Source: Halichondria panicea
Taxonomy: Eukaryota; Porifera; Demospongiae; Suberitida; Halichondriidae
Direction of reading: 5' to 3'
Assembly (NCBI RefSeq): GCF_963675165.1
Contig: NC_087392.1
Span: forward strand, 2,309,001 to 2,373,000
DNA: 64,000 nt
The position numbers and the translations under genes were made by a program. This document shows, one piece after another, positions 52,606 to 63,517 of the stretch; position 1 is the stretch's first letter; the number at the start of each line of letters is the position of its first letter. The notes under the pieces were generated by a model, which was not told the origin of the DNA, did no database searches, and saw only the letters and a program-made list of their open reading frames with translations.

Positions 52606-55600
52606 ATGATCTATACTGTCATCCATCTTTGCACAGCTAGAAGCAGGGGGCTTGGTTCTGCACGATTTACAGCTGGTATTCACAGTACAGCCATACGCCA
52701 ACATGCAACGCACCCCCAAATCACCACCCACCCCTCTGTAGTACAACGAGAGAATGACTCAAGATGGGAAGGTACTTTTGTTTAAACAGAAAACGTATTA
52801 TGTGTGTATGTATGTACTTGAAAGGGATACACTCTTGTAGTTTGCTTGAATTCAAATTTGAGATACTGTTATTTGGTGGTTAGAGGTGTTTAGTAATGCG
52901 TTCCTCGTTTGGGCGATTGTTATTTAGTATTAAACTCTTACCCTTCTTCTTGTATTCAGGTGTGGACATGGACCGAGTGTCCGATGAGTGTGACGTTGTG
53001 ATAGTAGGTGGGGGGCCAGCTGGACTCTCAGCAGCCATCAGACTTAAGCAGCTGGCAGAGGAGAGTGGGCAAGATTTCAGAGTATGTCTTGTCGAGAAGG
53101 CTTCTGAGATTGGTAAGGAGTAGTAGGGTGAAAATGTATTGGCAACTTTTATCTAACTCTATAATAATAATAATATTGATGCTCGTATACTTGTTTGGTT
53201 AGATGCTATTTGTTGTATCAGGTTCTCACACATTGTCTGGAGCTGTTTTGGAACCAAGAGCACTGCAAGAATTGTTTCCAGACTGGAAGGACAGAGGGGT
53301 AGGTGTGGTCAATGTTGACGGTTGTGGCCACTGAACACCAACCTAATTATAGGCTCCTCTACACACTCCTGTCACCAAGGACAAGTTCTACATTCTCACT
53401 CAGAAGTCGCAGATTCCATTACCAATGTTTCTTCCAGGTAATGTCATTTCTGTATAAAATACGATTTAGGTATGCTTAACCCCTTATCAGGTTTACCTAT
53501 GAACAACCATGGCAACTATGTGGTGAGACTCGGTAATGTGGTGCGCTGGCTGGGGGAGCAGGCAGAGCAGCTGGGAGTGGAGATATACCCTGGAATAGCT
53601 GCCAGTGAGGTAGGGGCATTTGTAGTAGTAGGAAGCAGTACATGTATTTCCTTATTGTGTAATCATTTCTGTACACTGTGCTTGATTGCAGGTGTTGTAC
53701 CATGAAGATGGCAGTGTTAAGGGCATAGCTACAGTCGATGTTGGGATAGCTAAAGATGGCTCTCCCAAGCCTACCTTTGAGCGTGGAATGGAACTTCATG
53801 CCAAACTGGTTCTGTTTGGTGAGGGCTGTCATGGCTCTCTGGCTAAGACACTCTACAAAAACAAGAGCTTTAAATTGCGAGAGAATTGCCAGCCACAAAC
53901 ATACGGCATTGGGATAAAAGAGGTAAATAGAGCTAGATAATAATTATTCACACATCATTGCTTTCCCCATGCAGCTCTGGGAGATAGATCACTCAAAGCA
54001 CAACCCTGGCCTTGTTCAGCACACAATTGGCTGGCCCATGGTGCGTATGATAGATGAAGCTAATGTTTTGACTGGAATGTGACATATCCTCTATTACTTT
54101 TCGATCAGAATCGTTCAACGTACGGAGGGTCATTCATGTACCATCTCAATGAAGGGGATACTCCTCTCGTTTCTGTTGGATTTGTGGTGAGTACTCCACG
54201 CACACTGTTACAACACTCTCGTGTACACATTTATATCATGTTGTCAAGATTACAAGGGTGTAATAAACGTCATACAGTCCCCTCCGTGTTATATTTTATT
54301 ACACGGTCGCGTAGCCTGGAGGCATGATTTGGTAAGGGGTTGTCATGATATAAAACACATAATTATTGCATAAGAATCCTTGTGTTTTACAGGCAACTCG
54401 CCCTTATATTTTATATAAAACACTCGGTCTCATGCTATAATTATCTATTACACACAACATAATTATTGTCACCACTTTACAGGTGGCCCTGGATTATGAC
54501 AACCCACATCTCAGTCCGTTCAAAGAGTTTCAGGTCCGTATTATCTACTAGTACTTCATAATGAGTATGCTTTTCTAACGTATATACAGCGTTGGAAACT
54601 CCACCCACATGTACGATCGACCTTTGAAGGTGGAAAAAGGATTGGCTACGGGGCACGTGCCTTGAACGAAGGAGGGCTTCAGGTTTGTGCACCAAAAATG
54701 TGCTTGTACTGTATAACCCCCCTTTAAATAGTCTAGGACCTACATGTACTGTACATGCACTGCGGGTCATGAGGCTTTATTCATGAAGTTACTTTTTCTA
54801 CAGAGCCTGCCTAAGCTAGCGTTCCCCGGTGGTGCTCTCATTGGGTGCAGTCCTGGGTTCATGAATGTACCTAAAGTGAAGGGGACTCACAATGCCATGA
54901 AGACTGGTATGCTAGCTGCTGAGAGTGCTTTTGAAGCACTGAGCAAAAGCTCTCCTGATGACCAAGGTAACATGCTATGTATACATACTTATATCACATT
55001 GTCAAGGTTACAAGGGTGTATTAAAGTCATACAGTCTCATCCGCGTTATTTTATTTTGTCGCGTGCCTTGAGGAATGATTTGGTAAGGGATCGTCATGAT
55101 ATATAAAACACATAATTATACATGCGAATCCTCATTAACCCGAGGCCGTGCCGCGACCAATATATTTGTTTGTTTGTATCTGAGTCTATTTACCTGGATG
55201 CCATAGCGCTGCGTTTACAGCGTGGATAGCCCTCACACAACAAGTTATTTAGTGGCAGATTTTGATGTTAAAGCTTTGTTGTCAAACAAATTTGCACGTT
55301 AGCTGCATAGCTAGCTAGCTACATGTGGCCTTTATTCGAGGTACGTATAATAATTATATAGCTGAAGTGATCCCAAACCAGGAACAGTGGAAAGGGTCAC
55401 TGAGTAGAAAGCTAGAATTCTGGGTGTGGTTGCTGCTTCTTTTGCTTATCCTAGCCCCAGAATATACCACTCTTTTGATTATCCTAGCCCCCCAAAATAC
55501 CAGGAGGCTTCTTTGCTGTGATCCTTGTCTCATGCACTACTAAAACTGTCTCTAGTCTACTTCTAGTCTATTGCTCCTGTTTACTTGCTGCTACCAGCTG

Positions 55601-56331
55601 CCATGCTCATACATACTACTGCATTATTTTATTGTATAGCAGTCTTTTGATTTCTATTGTTTATGTGAACAGCCGAGGGTTAGTACTTCAGTGCTCTTGA
55701 AACACTCAGTCTTATGCTATTATACATTGTAATTATTACTACGTGAAAATTGTCCACTGCTTTAGGTATTTACCTCGAGTCATACGAGGCTCGTGTCAAG
55801 AATAGTTGGGTCTGGAATGAGCTCAAGCAGGTCAGAAACGTTCGGCCATCGTTTAATACCCCTCTTGGCTATTGGGGAGGGATTGCTTATGCTGGACTTT
55901 TTAATTGGATACTGCGTGGCAAGGAGCCGTGGACTCTCAAACACCACGGGACGGATGCCAACTCTTTAAAACCTCTCGAGTCATGCTCACCCATAGACTA
56001 CCCCAAACCAGATGGTGAAATCACCTTTGACCTACTTACATCTGTTGCTCTAACCGGTACCAATCACGAGGGCGACCAACCACCCCACCTCACACTTGCA
56101 GATGACAGCGTACCCGTCGAGAAAAACCTGGCCGTTTATGGAGGACCTGAGCAGAACTTTTGTCCGGCTGGTGTCTATGAATATGTGGAGAGAGAGGATG
56201 GACAGGGAACGAGACTGCAAATTAATGCACAGAACTGTATTCACTGCAAGACTTGCGACATCAAGGACCCCTCTCAGAACATCAACTGGGTACCACCCGA
56301 GGGGGGTGGCCCTGCATATAGTGGCATGTGA
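52606..56331 (+). CDS. ETFDH: ETFDH, electron transfer flavoprotein-ubiquinone oxidoreductase
   Basis: Inferred exons: 52606-52771, 52960-53112, 53222-53298, 53353-53437, 53491-53609, 53692-53922, 53975-54040, 54109-54186, 54483-54533, 54590-54682, 54804-54966, 55766-56331, giving 615 residues. The N-terminus is a mitochondrial presequence ([20 protein letters not shown]). The FAD-binding motif is [18 protein letters not shown]. Other conserved parts are [47 protein letters not shown] and [20 protein letters not shown]. The C-terminal 4Fe-4S cysteines are in CPAGVYEY and [13 protein letters not shown]. It sits in the inner mitochondrial membrane and passes electrons from ETF to ubiquinone. 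I chose the Met at 52606 because the presequence begins there. Two introns (54187-54482, 54967-55765) hold related repeats. Confidence 0.95.
54226..54439. repeat. intronic repeat family C, copy 1
   Basis: Shares TTGTCAAG, TTACAAGGGTGTA, GTCATACAGTC, ATGATTTGGTAAGG and AACACATAATTAT with 54985-55133. It ends with AACACTCGGTCTCATGCTAT, which matches 55700-55720. Confidence 0.7.
54985..55720. repeat. intronic repeat family C, copy 2, split by family A
   Basis: The left part 54985-55133 and the right part 55699-55720 match the two parts of the repeat at 54226-54439. The DNA between (55137-55697) is a family A element, so the A element landed later. Confidence 0.65.
55137..55697. repeat. dispersed repeat family A, copy 2
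   Basis: Starts AACCCGAGGCCG, ends GCCGAGGGTTAGTACTTCAG. Aligns with 3521-4133 along most of its length. Inside the last ETFDH intron. Confidence 0.75.
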
Positions 56332-56550
56332 CACTGGCTATATTAAACAATATTGCACATAGCTAGCTAGTTTATAAGATTTTACATTTATTGTGGACTA
56401 TGCAATCTAATTATCATCCGATCATCATAATTATTATAATTATTATAGTGAGTGCATTGCAAGTGAATACATGTAATATCAGGAGTGCATTTTGTAATAT
56501 TAATTGATTGAGGGTGGAGTGGGAAAATTATGTGAATGAGCGAGTTAGTG

Positions 56551-58393
56551 TTATACCATCCAGTGTGAGTGGACCTCCTGTGCCCCTGGAATTGCATCCA
56601 GTTGGCTATGTCTTTTCAACCGAGGGGCTCCTGCTCCAGCTCTCCTCCAAGGTTCGTTGAAAGAAAGCACATGCTGCAGCAGAAAAAATGAAATTGAGTT
56701 TCATGATGTAAATAAAAAATAATGGATTGGTACTACATTCTGCTCATCTGGTTGTCGTCGTCTTCCTTCTTTTTCCCACATCTGAGCCATAGTCTCTGTG
56801 TGAAGTACATCTAGTTTCTTGTCATCGTGTCTCCTCTGTTGTAGCTGCTTGTGCCTCAGTTCAGCCTGATCCTGGAGATCAGTGTAGTAGCTCTTAGAGC
56901 CACGGGAGTTGGGGTTCTGTAAATGCAATATAATAGGCAGCCCAAGAAAGGAAATTCATCTTCAACTATTGTCATGGTTTACTTGACAAATAACTACAGT
57001 ACATGCGTAAGTAGTATAGCAGCACAAAAGAAAACATGGAAAGCACTTACATGATTTTCTCCATATTTCTGTCGATGATCAACTTTTCTTTCCACATCTT
57101 TAGCTTTCATTAAAGTAGCCATATCGACCCCACACCCTCGACCGAGCTGCATTACCTGGCCTTGTCTGTTTCTCATAGGAGCACCTGCGCCTGGTCTACC
57201 CCACGGGTCAAACTCTTCCACACCTTGATCTGAGATAAAAAGATGTCGCTAATTGAGTGAAGCTCATCTCAATCTTCATACTTAGCACAGTACACAGCTA
57301 TGCAACAATCAGCTATGCAACAAACCACTTACTAATAATGGGAATAGGTGCTTCATATCCTCTTTTCCTCATCTGAGCTGCTATACTGGTAAAGCCAGAG
57401 TCTGAACTGTAGGTGTCCCAGTCCATGACCCTCTTTCGTGCGTCCCTGCGGGATACTTCGTTTCTACCCCAGATGTAGTCAGAAGGAGCATCCTTTAACT
57501 CTCTTTTCTCTCTCTCACGTCTATCAATATCTTCAAGGCGCTGCTCTTCTGTATATGCAATTATACTCTTACAATGATGAAATAAGACATACATGTGTTT
57601 ACCTAATTTCTTCCCATAGATCAATTTCCTGTTCCTCTCCTCTATCATTAATAACTTTTCAGAGTCAGACCTTTCCAACTTGTAGTTTTTCTGCCTCCCA
57701 CTTTTCTCAGGACCACCGGGTAGACATCTCTACAATATAATTAGTTGTTAAAATACAAGTTATTGCCAGCACCTGAAAATGTAAGGCATTGTACCATGGA
57801 GTCAACTTCTCTCTTAAGGTGATCCTGGAATTTGATGTCCCTAGCTCCTTTGATGTGAGTGGTGAGCTTCCCTGAGCTAGTCCTTAGTAGCGCTCCAGCC
57901 CCCGGCTTGCCATAAGGATCATATCCACAACCACTCTGGGAGTGAGGATGTGTAAATGAGATCTGGAAACGACACGTATAATTATATAGGCACTGTCCGT
58001 TCAAACCTCTTACTTTGGTAGATACACCTACAGCTGGTCTCCCCCATGGATTATACTGTTGTAGCTGCTCTAAATCCTGCATTGATAAAATCAGTAGTTA
58101 TTTATCCCCACTTAAAAGTAACCGTACTTTTCGTTGTTTTTCCACCTTCTCTCTCCTCTCTGCTTCTCTCTTGGAAAGGTATGCACGATGGTCCTCCTCT
58201 GTGATTAATATAATTGAATGTACAAGCACGTACACAACTAATACTTACGGATTTCTTCCTGTTGTTTCTTCAACTTCCTTCTTTCAGCAGACCTAGGAAC
58301 GTTATTTTATATTGGGACAAATATTTAAATGTGACTGCCTTACGTTCTCTGTGCTCCTTCACCAATATAGATATTTGTATGCCAAGAACTCAT
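56551..58393 (-). CDS. CSPP1-like protein with repeated PWGRPGAGAP motifs
   Basis: Inferred exons (complement): 58344-58393, 58249-58292, 58128-58198, 58014-58076, 57795-57962, 57603-57729, 57333-57548, 57051-57229, 56737-56916, 56551-56673, giving 406 residues. It is highly charged, largely coiled-coil-like and has no membrane segment. A motif recurs four times: NPWGRPAVG, DPYGKPGAGA, DPWGRPGAGAP and EPWRRAGAGAP, the last at the very C-terminus. Similar blocks followed by R..G..... occur in centrosome and spindle pole-associated protein 1 (CSPP1), a microtubule and ciliary protein, from memory of the family. It is much shorter than human CSPP1. It is divergent to the Kelch gene. A different ciliary coiled-coil protein is possible. 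Confidence 0.6.
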
Positions 58394-58615
58394 TGCAAAC
58401 CTTAAACCCCTCAGTTCACTCTTTGCCTATTGAAATAATAATGTGCACTGCATGTTATCTGAGTTTTAGTTTTATCTCTATGGATACATGTCCATGTACT
58501 TTTGGGAGGGAGGGGCGGGGCTGAAATGGAATTCCGAGGGCGGGGCTGGCCTTTGCCCTTTACTTTGCGTAGCTACTAAGCTAGCTAGCTAGCTAGCGTC
58601 AAAAACATATAAAAT

Positions 58616-59391
58616 CAGAGATACAAAAGAAAGGGGATTGGAAACGACCGCCCACGCCCTATGTAAAAGGACTGACATCCGGTGAAGCACTCCGTGTAAT
58701 CATTGCGCTCGCAAATAATTACATGGAGGACTGCGCTACGGTTTTGTATCCCTGGTTTCTAGCTCTCCTATCCACTAGAGATCACTCAGGGCCTGGGAGA
58801 TACTTGAGAGAAGTAAGCTTATACCACTGACAAGCTCTAAGTCCGTTGTCTTTACTCTGTTTCCAATTTTTTTGAGTTTAGCTTGAATTACTCTGTGTCA
58901 ACTTTTCTCTGTCCCTCCTGTGAAGTCAAAACAGCAAAGGACATTGCTTGACTTGGTTATTATGTATCTAAGTGCTACATAGAATGGCTTTATGCTATAA
59001 ATAAGCTGTACTGTTCATAAACGTTTGCAGTATAGTCCTTCAAACTGCTTTAGTATACTTTTAGACACACCACGGGCCTGTCCCTCCTACGACTTCATAG
59101 TAAAGGCTATTTCTTCTTGCATAGCATTTATTTGTCTAGTAATAGTGGCTGCATGGCTTAGTCGACTTTTTAGAGCTAAATTCTCTTTACTTTTTAGAAA
59201 AATCAACATTAAAGATTATCAATTTCACTGTTTCTATGTACAGCACATTGTAGAGCAGTCAAGACAGGTAATGAGCATGCTGACTATAAATATAATCCTT
59301 TGTAGTTTTAGTCACGCCCTATAACACGGAATGCTTCACGCAAAAATTTCGTAAAAATTTCGTTTCCAATCCCCTTTCTTTTGTATCTCTG
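58616..59391. mobile_element. 776-bp inverted-repeat element inserted at the Kelch gene start
   Basis: Left CAGAGATACAAAAGAAAGGG (continuing GATTGGAAACGA) and the exact inverse at the right end. The inner arms also share GTGAAGCA and TTCCGTGT-like blocks. ATAAAAT flanks both ends (58609-58615 and 59392-59398). The exact duplication length is ambiguous because the terminal bases T and A also pair. No coding capacity is seen. Confidence 0.82.
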
Positions 59392-59396
59392 ATAAA

Positions 59397-61308
59397 ATGG
59401 AAAGACATTCAAGGTCAAGCTCTCCTTACTCAGAGCTAAGCTGCTCTATTCCCGATGTACGAGTAACAATAGAAGAACGCAATGGTTACACAGAAACTAC
59501 AGCGGAAGGTATTGTCTTCACTGCTGAAGGTCACTCAACTCGATTGCTCTCCCAAATGGCATCCCTAAGAACCAAAGGCCGGCTACTATGTGATGTCATT
59601 CTTAGAATAGGAAGCGAGGAAGTGTATGCACACAGAGTGGTTCTGTCTGCTTGTAGCACCTACTTTTGTGCCATGTTCACCAACAAAATGATGGAAAGTA
59701 CCCAAGAAACAGTCACTCTAGCTGAGATGGACCCTCAAGCTGTAAAAAGTCTCGTGGAATTTGCTTACACAGCCAAGATCATAGTGAACGAAAACAACGT
59801 CCAACCCCTTCTAAAGGCTGCTTCTATTCTTCAGTTGTCTGAAGTTGTTGGAGTATGCTGTAACTTTTTATGTGTCCAGCTACACTCAACCAACTGTCTA
59901 GGTATAGTATCATTTGCTGAAGCTCATGGTTGTAATGTGTTAGCTGACTCTGCTCAGCAGTATCTTCTCGATCACTTTATGGAAGTTGTGAAATCTGACG
60001 AGTTTGTTCATCTCAGTTTCGATCGTGCTCAGAGGTTGCTCTATTCCGACAACATTAATGTCTCAAATGAAGAAGTTGTGTTCGATGCTGTTTATCGTTG
60101 GTTGACTTATGATTCGAATACACGGAAGATGCACGCGTTTGAAATGCTTTCTGCAGTTCGATTGCCCCTTCTCAAACCTCGCTTTTTAGCTGAACAAGTT
60201 TACACGAAGGACACTTTGCGACAAAATCCACAATGTGTCAATCTGATGATGAATGCTATGATCTACCATTCAGTGCCTGAAAAGAGACTACATCTCAAAG
60301 AGATACTAAACGACACTCCGCGTAAAGGGACAATAGGAACTATGTTTGTTATCGGAGGAATGGAGTCTTGCCAGAACAAAGGTACTGTGGAGTTCTTCAA
60401 TGCACGCAAGAATGAGTGGTTGCTAATGATAAACTCACAATCGACATGCAAAAGGCTACAATTCGGATGTGCTATTCTTAAGTCCAAAATCTACATTGTT
60501 GGTGGCCGAAATGGACTAAGAACTTTAAATACAGTTGATCGATTCAATCCCCTGACCAGTAGCTGGGAGGCTTGTGTGCCCATGTGCTCATACAGACACG
60601 GAGTTGGAGTGGGGGTGATGTCAGGTCCTATGTATGCTGTTGGTGGACACGATGGTTGGTCATATCTCAGCTCAGTGGAAAGGTGAGTATTAAATTTATC
60701 CTTAAATTAGTTACTGTACTGCTACACAAAATAATGACTTAATAGTTACATCATTTCCTTTTCTGCACCACAGGTATGACCCTAACATGAAAGTCTGGTC
60801 ATATGTGTCTTCGATGAATTGTGCTCGCAGTACTTCAGGAGTGGCTGTACTCAATGGAAAGCTCTTTGTGGTTGGTGGTAGAGACAGCAATGCGTGCTTG
60901 AAGTCGGTAGAATGCTACGACCCTCACACTGATCGCTGGGCAAACGTCCCTGATATGAATGTTGCAAGAGGAGGTGTAGCTGTCGCTGTGCTCTTCAGAA
61001 AGCTGTATGCCATTGGTGGACACGAGATATCAGATCCACTCTCATCCGTTGAAGTGTATGATCCTCTCACGAATGTGTGGTCGATGGTGGCTTCCATGCG
61101 ATATAGAAGAGATGCTGTCGCTGCTGCTTCGTTTGGAGGAAAGGTGTATGCAGTTGGAGGTTTTGATGGGTCAGACTATCTCTGTTCAGTGGAGGCCTAC
61201 GATCCTGAGTTGAATGAGTGGAGCCTGGCAGCAGAACTGAGATTGGGTCGTGCTGGCTCAGGGGTTGCAACCAGCTCGGACATTTGTGTCAGTGAACTTC
61301 CTAAATAG
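59397..61308 (+). CDS. Kelch-like protein (BTB-BACK-Kelch), CUL3 adaptor
   Basis: Inferred exons: 59397-60682 and 60774-61308, giving 606 residues. The BTB domain (about residues 55-165) reads LLCDVILRIGSEEVYAHRVV, CSTYFCAMFTNKM and FAYTAKIIVNENNVQPLL. The BACK domain has NCLGIVSFAEAHGC, DEFVHL and YRWLTYD. The C-terminal half has six Kelch repeats with GG pairs (MFVIGGME, IYIVGGRNG, MYAVGGHDGW, LFVVGGRDS, LYAIGGHE, VYAVGGFDG). Such proteins bring substrates to CUL3 ubiquitin ligases. It resembles the KLHL20/KLHL12 group, but I cannot name the orthologue. The start codon lies at the edge of the transposon described at 58616. Only the large first exon and one intron are present, which is unusually few for this window. 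Confidence 0.92.
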
Positions 61309-61659
61309 TACATAATATATAATATAGTAGTGAATGCTATTTTTATCCCAATCACTTTTTAATTGCATTCTGTGCATTCTGTGCACGCATTTTTATATCC
61401 TCTGTACAGTGTCTGGAGAGTTGATTATGCATGTATTGTCAGCACGCCCCTATTGTTTCTTATACCGTAGAGCTGTCATCAAGTTTATACAGTGAAGCAC
61501 ATGCACGATGTTCGATGTTAGGTCATGCAGAAGGAATTTGAAAGATGTACATGTAACAACTAAGAGACCAATTTACATGTATATTATGAGCATAAACTTG
61601 TTAACCATGTACCAGTACTCACACCCAATAGCCAGAGCCCAATTAGCCCCCCAATAATT
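61309..61659. other. 3' flank of the Kelch gene
   Basis: About 350 bp with no gene or element that I can support; presumably the 3' UTR and spacer. Confidence 0.35.
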
Positions 61660-62040
61660 ATGCCTCGAGGCGTAGCCGCACGAGGGATACGGTAAAGCTG
61701 ACTGTGTGTGTCTGTGTGTCTGTTCCAGCTGTAACTGCTCAACTGTTGCAATACGACGAAAACTAACAGCTTCTATAGGCTTCTAGCCACGTTCTCTTGG
61801 ATTTTGATTCGTGGATTAGCAAACTAAAGCTTCTTTCTCGAGTTATGGCTAGTTTGACTCACATTGAAGGCTGTTGCAGTCTCTTCAGAATCTTTCATAG
61901 CATCATCTGTCCGCACAAACTTTCTATTCAACATATGAGTTAGCCTTGCACTAAAGCGCTAGCTTTTTGTTAGCTACAAGACTCAGAAAATAAAAAACAG
62001 CTAGCTAGCAGTAGCCATTTGTGAAATTGATCTCTTTGGA
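61660..62040. repeat. dispersed repeat family B, copy 2
   Basis: Begins with palindromic GCCTCGAGGC and shares ATACGGTA, TTCTATAGGCTTCTAG and GATTCGTGGATTAGCAAA with 39450-39810. Non-coding. Confidence 0.72.
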
Positions 62041-62065
62041 CACACCCTTTAATTATTCCTATGGA

Positions 62066-62950
62066 TTTTTTTTTTTTTTTTTTTAGCCTTTATGGCGAAA
62101 GTAGTTAAGGTAAGTACAAACGGGTAGACAGATATAAATAGAAATCTAAGTAAGGTAAAGATATGAAGAACAAACATATAGTAAGTTTAGGTATGCCCAT
62201 CAAGCACAGGTGATAGAGTTGGTGACCTGTGAATGAGCATGGAAGCATTCCCTCGCCAAAGGGCTATGCTGACTCTCCCAAAGAGGTGTTTAATGGTGAC
62301 TGAGTCTCGGTCCGCGCCTGAGCGGAGACAAATTGACCGGCCGATATCACGGATGGTTGAGATGAAGTCCTCTGCTAAGCCTCCCAGGGTTTCGGCCACA
62401 AGGGGAATGCATGTCATACCCACAGACCTGCAGCTGGGGAGATTGGAAGCCAGCTTACGCTGGACCCCCACTTGGAGAGTGTGGCCCTGGGTCCTTGCAG
62501 CCTCAGACAGTGTGAGAGACTGGAGAGGAGAAATGACATGGACGTCAAGAGCCGCTGGACGACCATTGATCCAGTTGGGGAGGAGGACGTCTGCAGGGCG
62601 AGAAGCCGAGTCAGGAACAAGCCCTGTAGTTTCTCTTGAGGGGCCCAGAGCAGCAGACTGAGCCGCTTTAAAAACAACGTCACGGACGGCGTTGTGACGG
62701 CTGATACGGTCACTGTTGCCTCCACATCCCACCTGGTGGTCACCAAGGGAGTCAGCAACACCATGACACTCAGGGCAGGTGAACTGGTCATTGTGCAGCG
62801 GGACCCCTAGCCAGTAACACAGGCAAGAGCGAAACTCCCTATCTTGGAGGTGAAGCCCGAGTGAGGGAGAAGGGATTACGTTCAGCCAGTCGTGAGCGTG
62901 AGGGAGACCAGTGGAGATGTAATGCGCATGCGCGCTCATTCCCCAGATCC
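62066..62950 (-). mobile_element. 5'-truncated non-LTR retrotransposon (C-terminal ORF part plus poly-A)
   Basis: On the minus strand a reading frame ending at 62187 encodes a Cys/His cluster (CPECHGVADSLGDHQVGC) and then RPADVLLPNWINGRPAALDV, typical of the region after reverse transcriptase in some LINE polyproteins. About 100 bp after the stop there is a run of 19 A (62066-62084 on this strand), the expected 3' tail. The reverse transcriptase core is absent, so the copy cannot move by itself. The open frame continues upstream to 63050, but the part beyond about 62950 looks like flanking repeat sequence. No flanking duplication was identified with confidence. Confidence 0.65.
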
Positions 62951-63290
62951 TCCTGGCAGAATCATATTTTTCTTGAGGGCCTGGTAAGCCACAAAACACT
63001 ACTATGTACACAAGTCTTTTCTTCTTAAATATTATAATTATACACTGCATGAACTACAGATCCAATTTTCTTCTTTCTTGAGGTCCTGGTATTAAAGCCA
63101 CATAATACAACAATAGCATGTGTAATAAGTCTTTTCTTCTCAGTGACTTTATATAGATAAGCTAACTTTATGAAATAATTATGCACTTCTGCTTATAATT
63201 AATTGAAAACAAAATCTTCTTTGTTGCTTCCTAGATCCTCGAGGTCCTGGTATAAGCAGCCACAAAACACAACAATGATACCATAATTAT
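62948..63290. repeat. three diverged direct repeats upstream of HSP70 3' end
   Basis: The block CTTGAGGTCCTGGTA, followed by AGCCACAAAACAC and (in two copies) AAGTCTTTTCTTCT, recurs near 62972, 63080 and 63238, with spacing of about 110 and 160 bp. Confidence 0.6.
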
Positions 63291-63517
63291 ACAATTGCAA
63301 GTCAGTTTTAGACAGATTATTTTATACACTTTTCCTCTTCTATACTTTCTCTTCTATACTTTTCTATACTTTTGAGCAAAAGCAAATCATGGCGAGAGGC
63401 ATTAGCACAGCGCCAGCTTGAACACTAGTTGATTCAGTGAAACAACCATGTAATAATTACAATCACAACAATAAAATAAATATCCCTAGGATGTTAACAG
63501 TTTTAGACCGATTGAAT

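Noticed and set aside
59025-59324. 99-codon ORF inside the inverted-repeat element
   Set aside because: Hydrophobic low-information translation with no recognisable transposase motif; not enough to call a gene.
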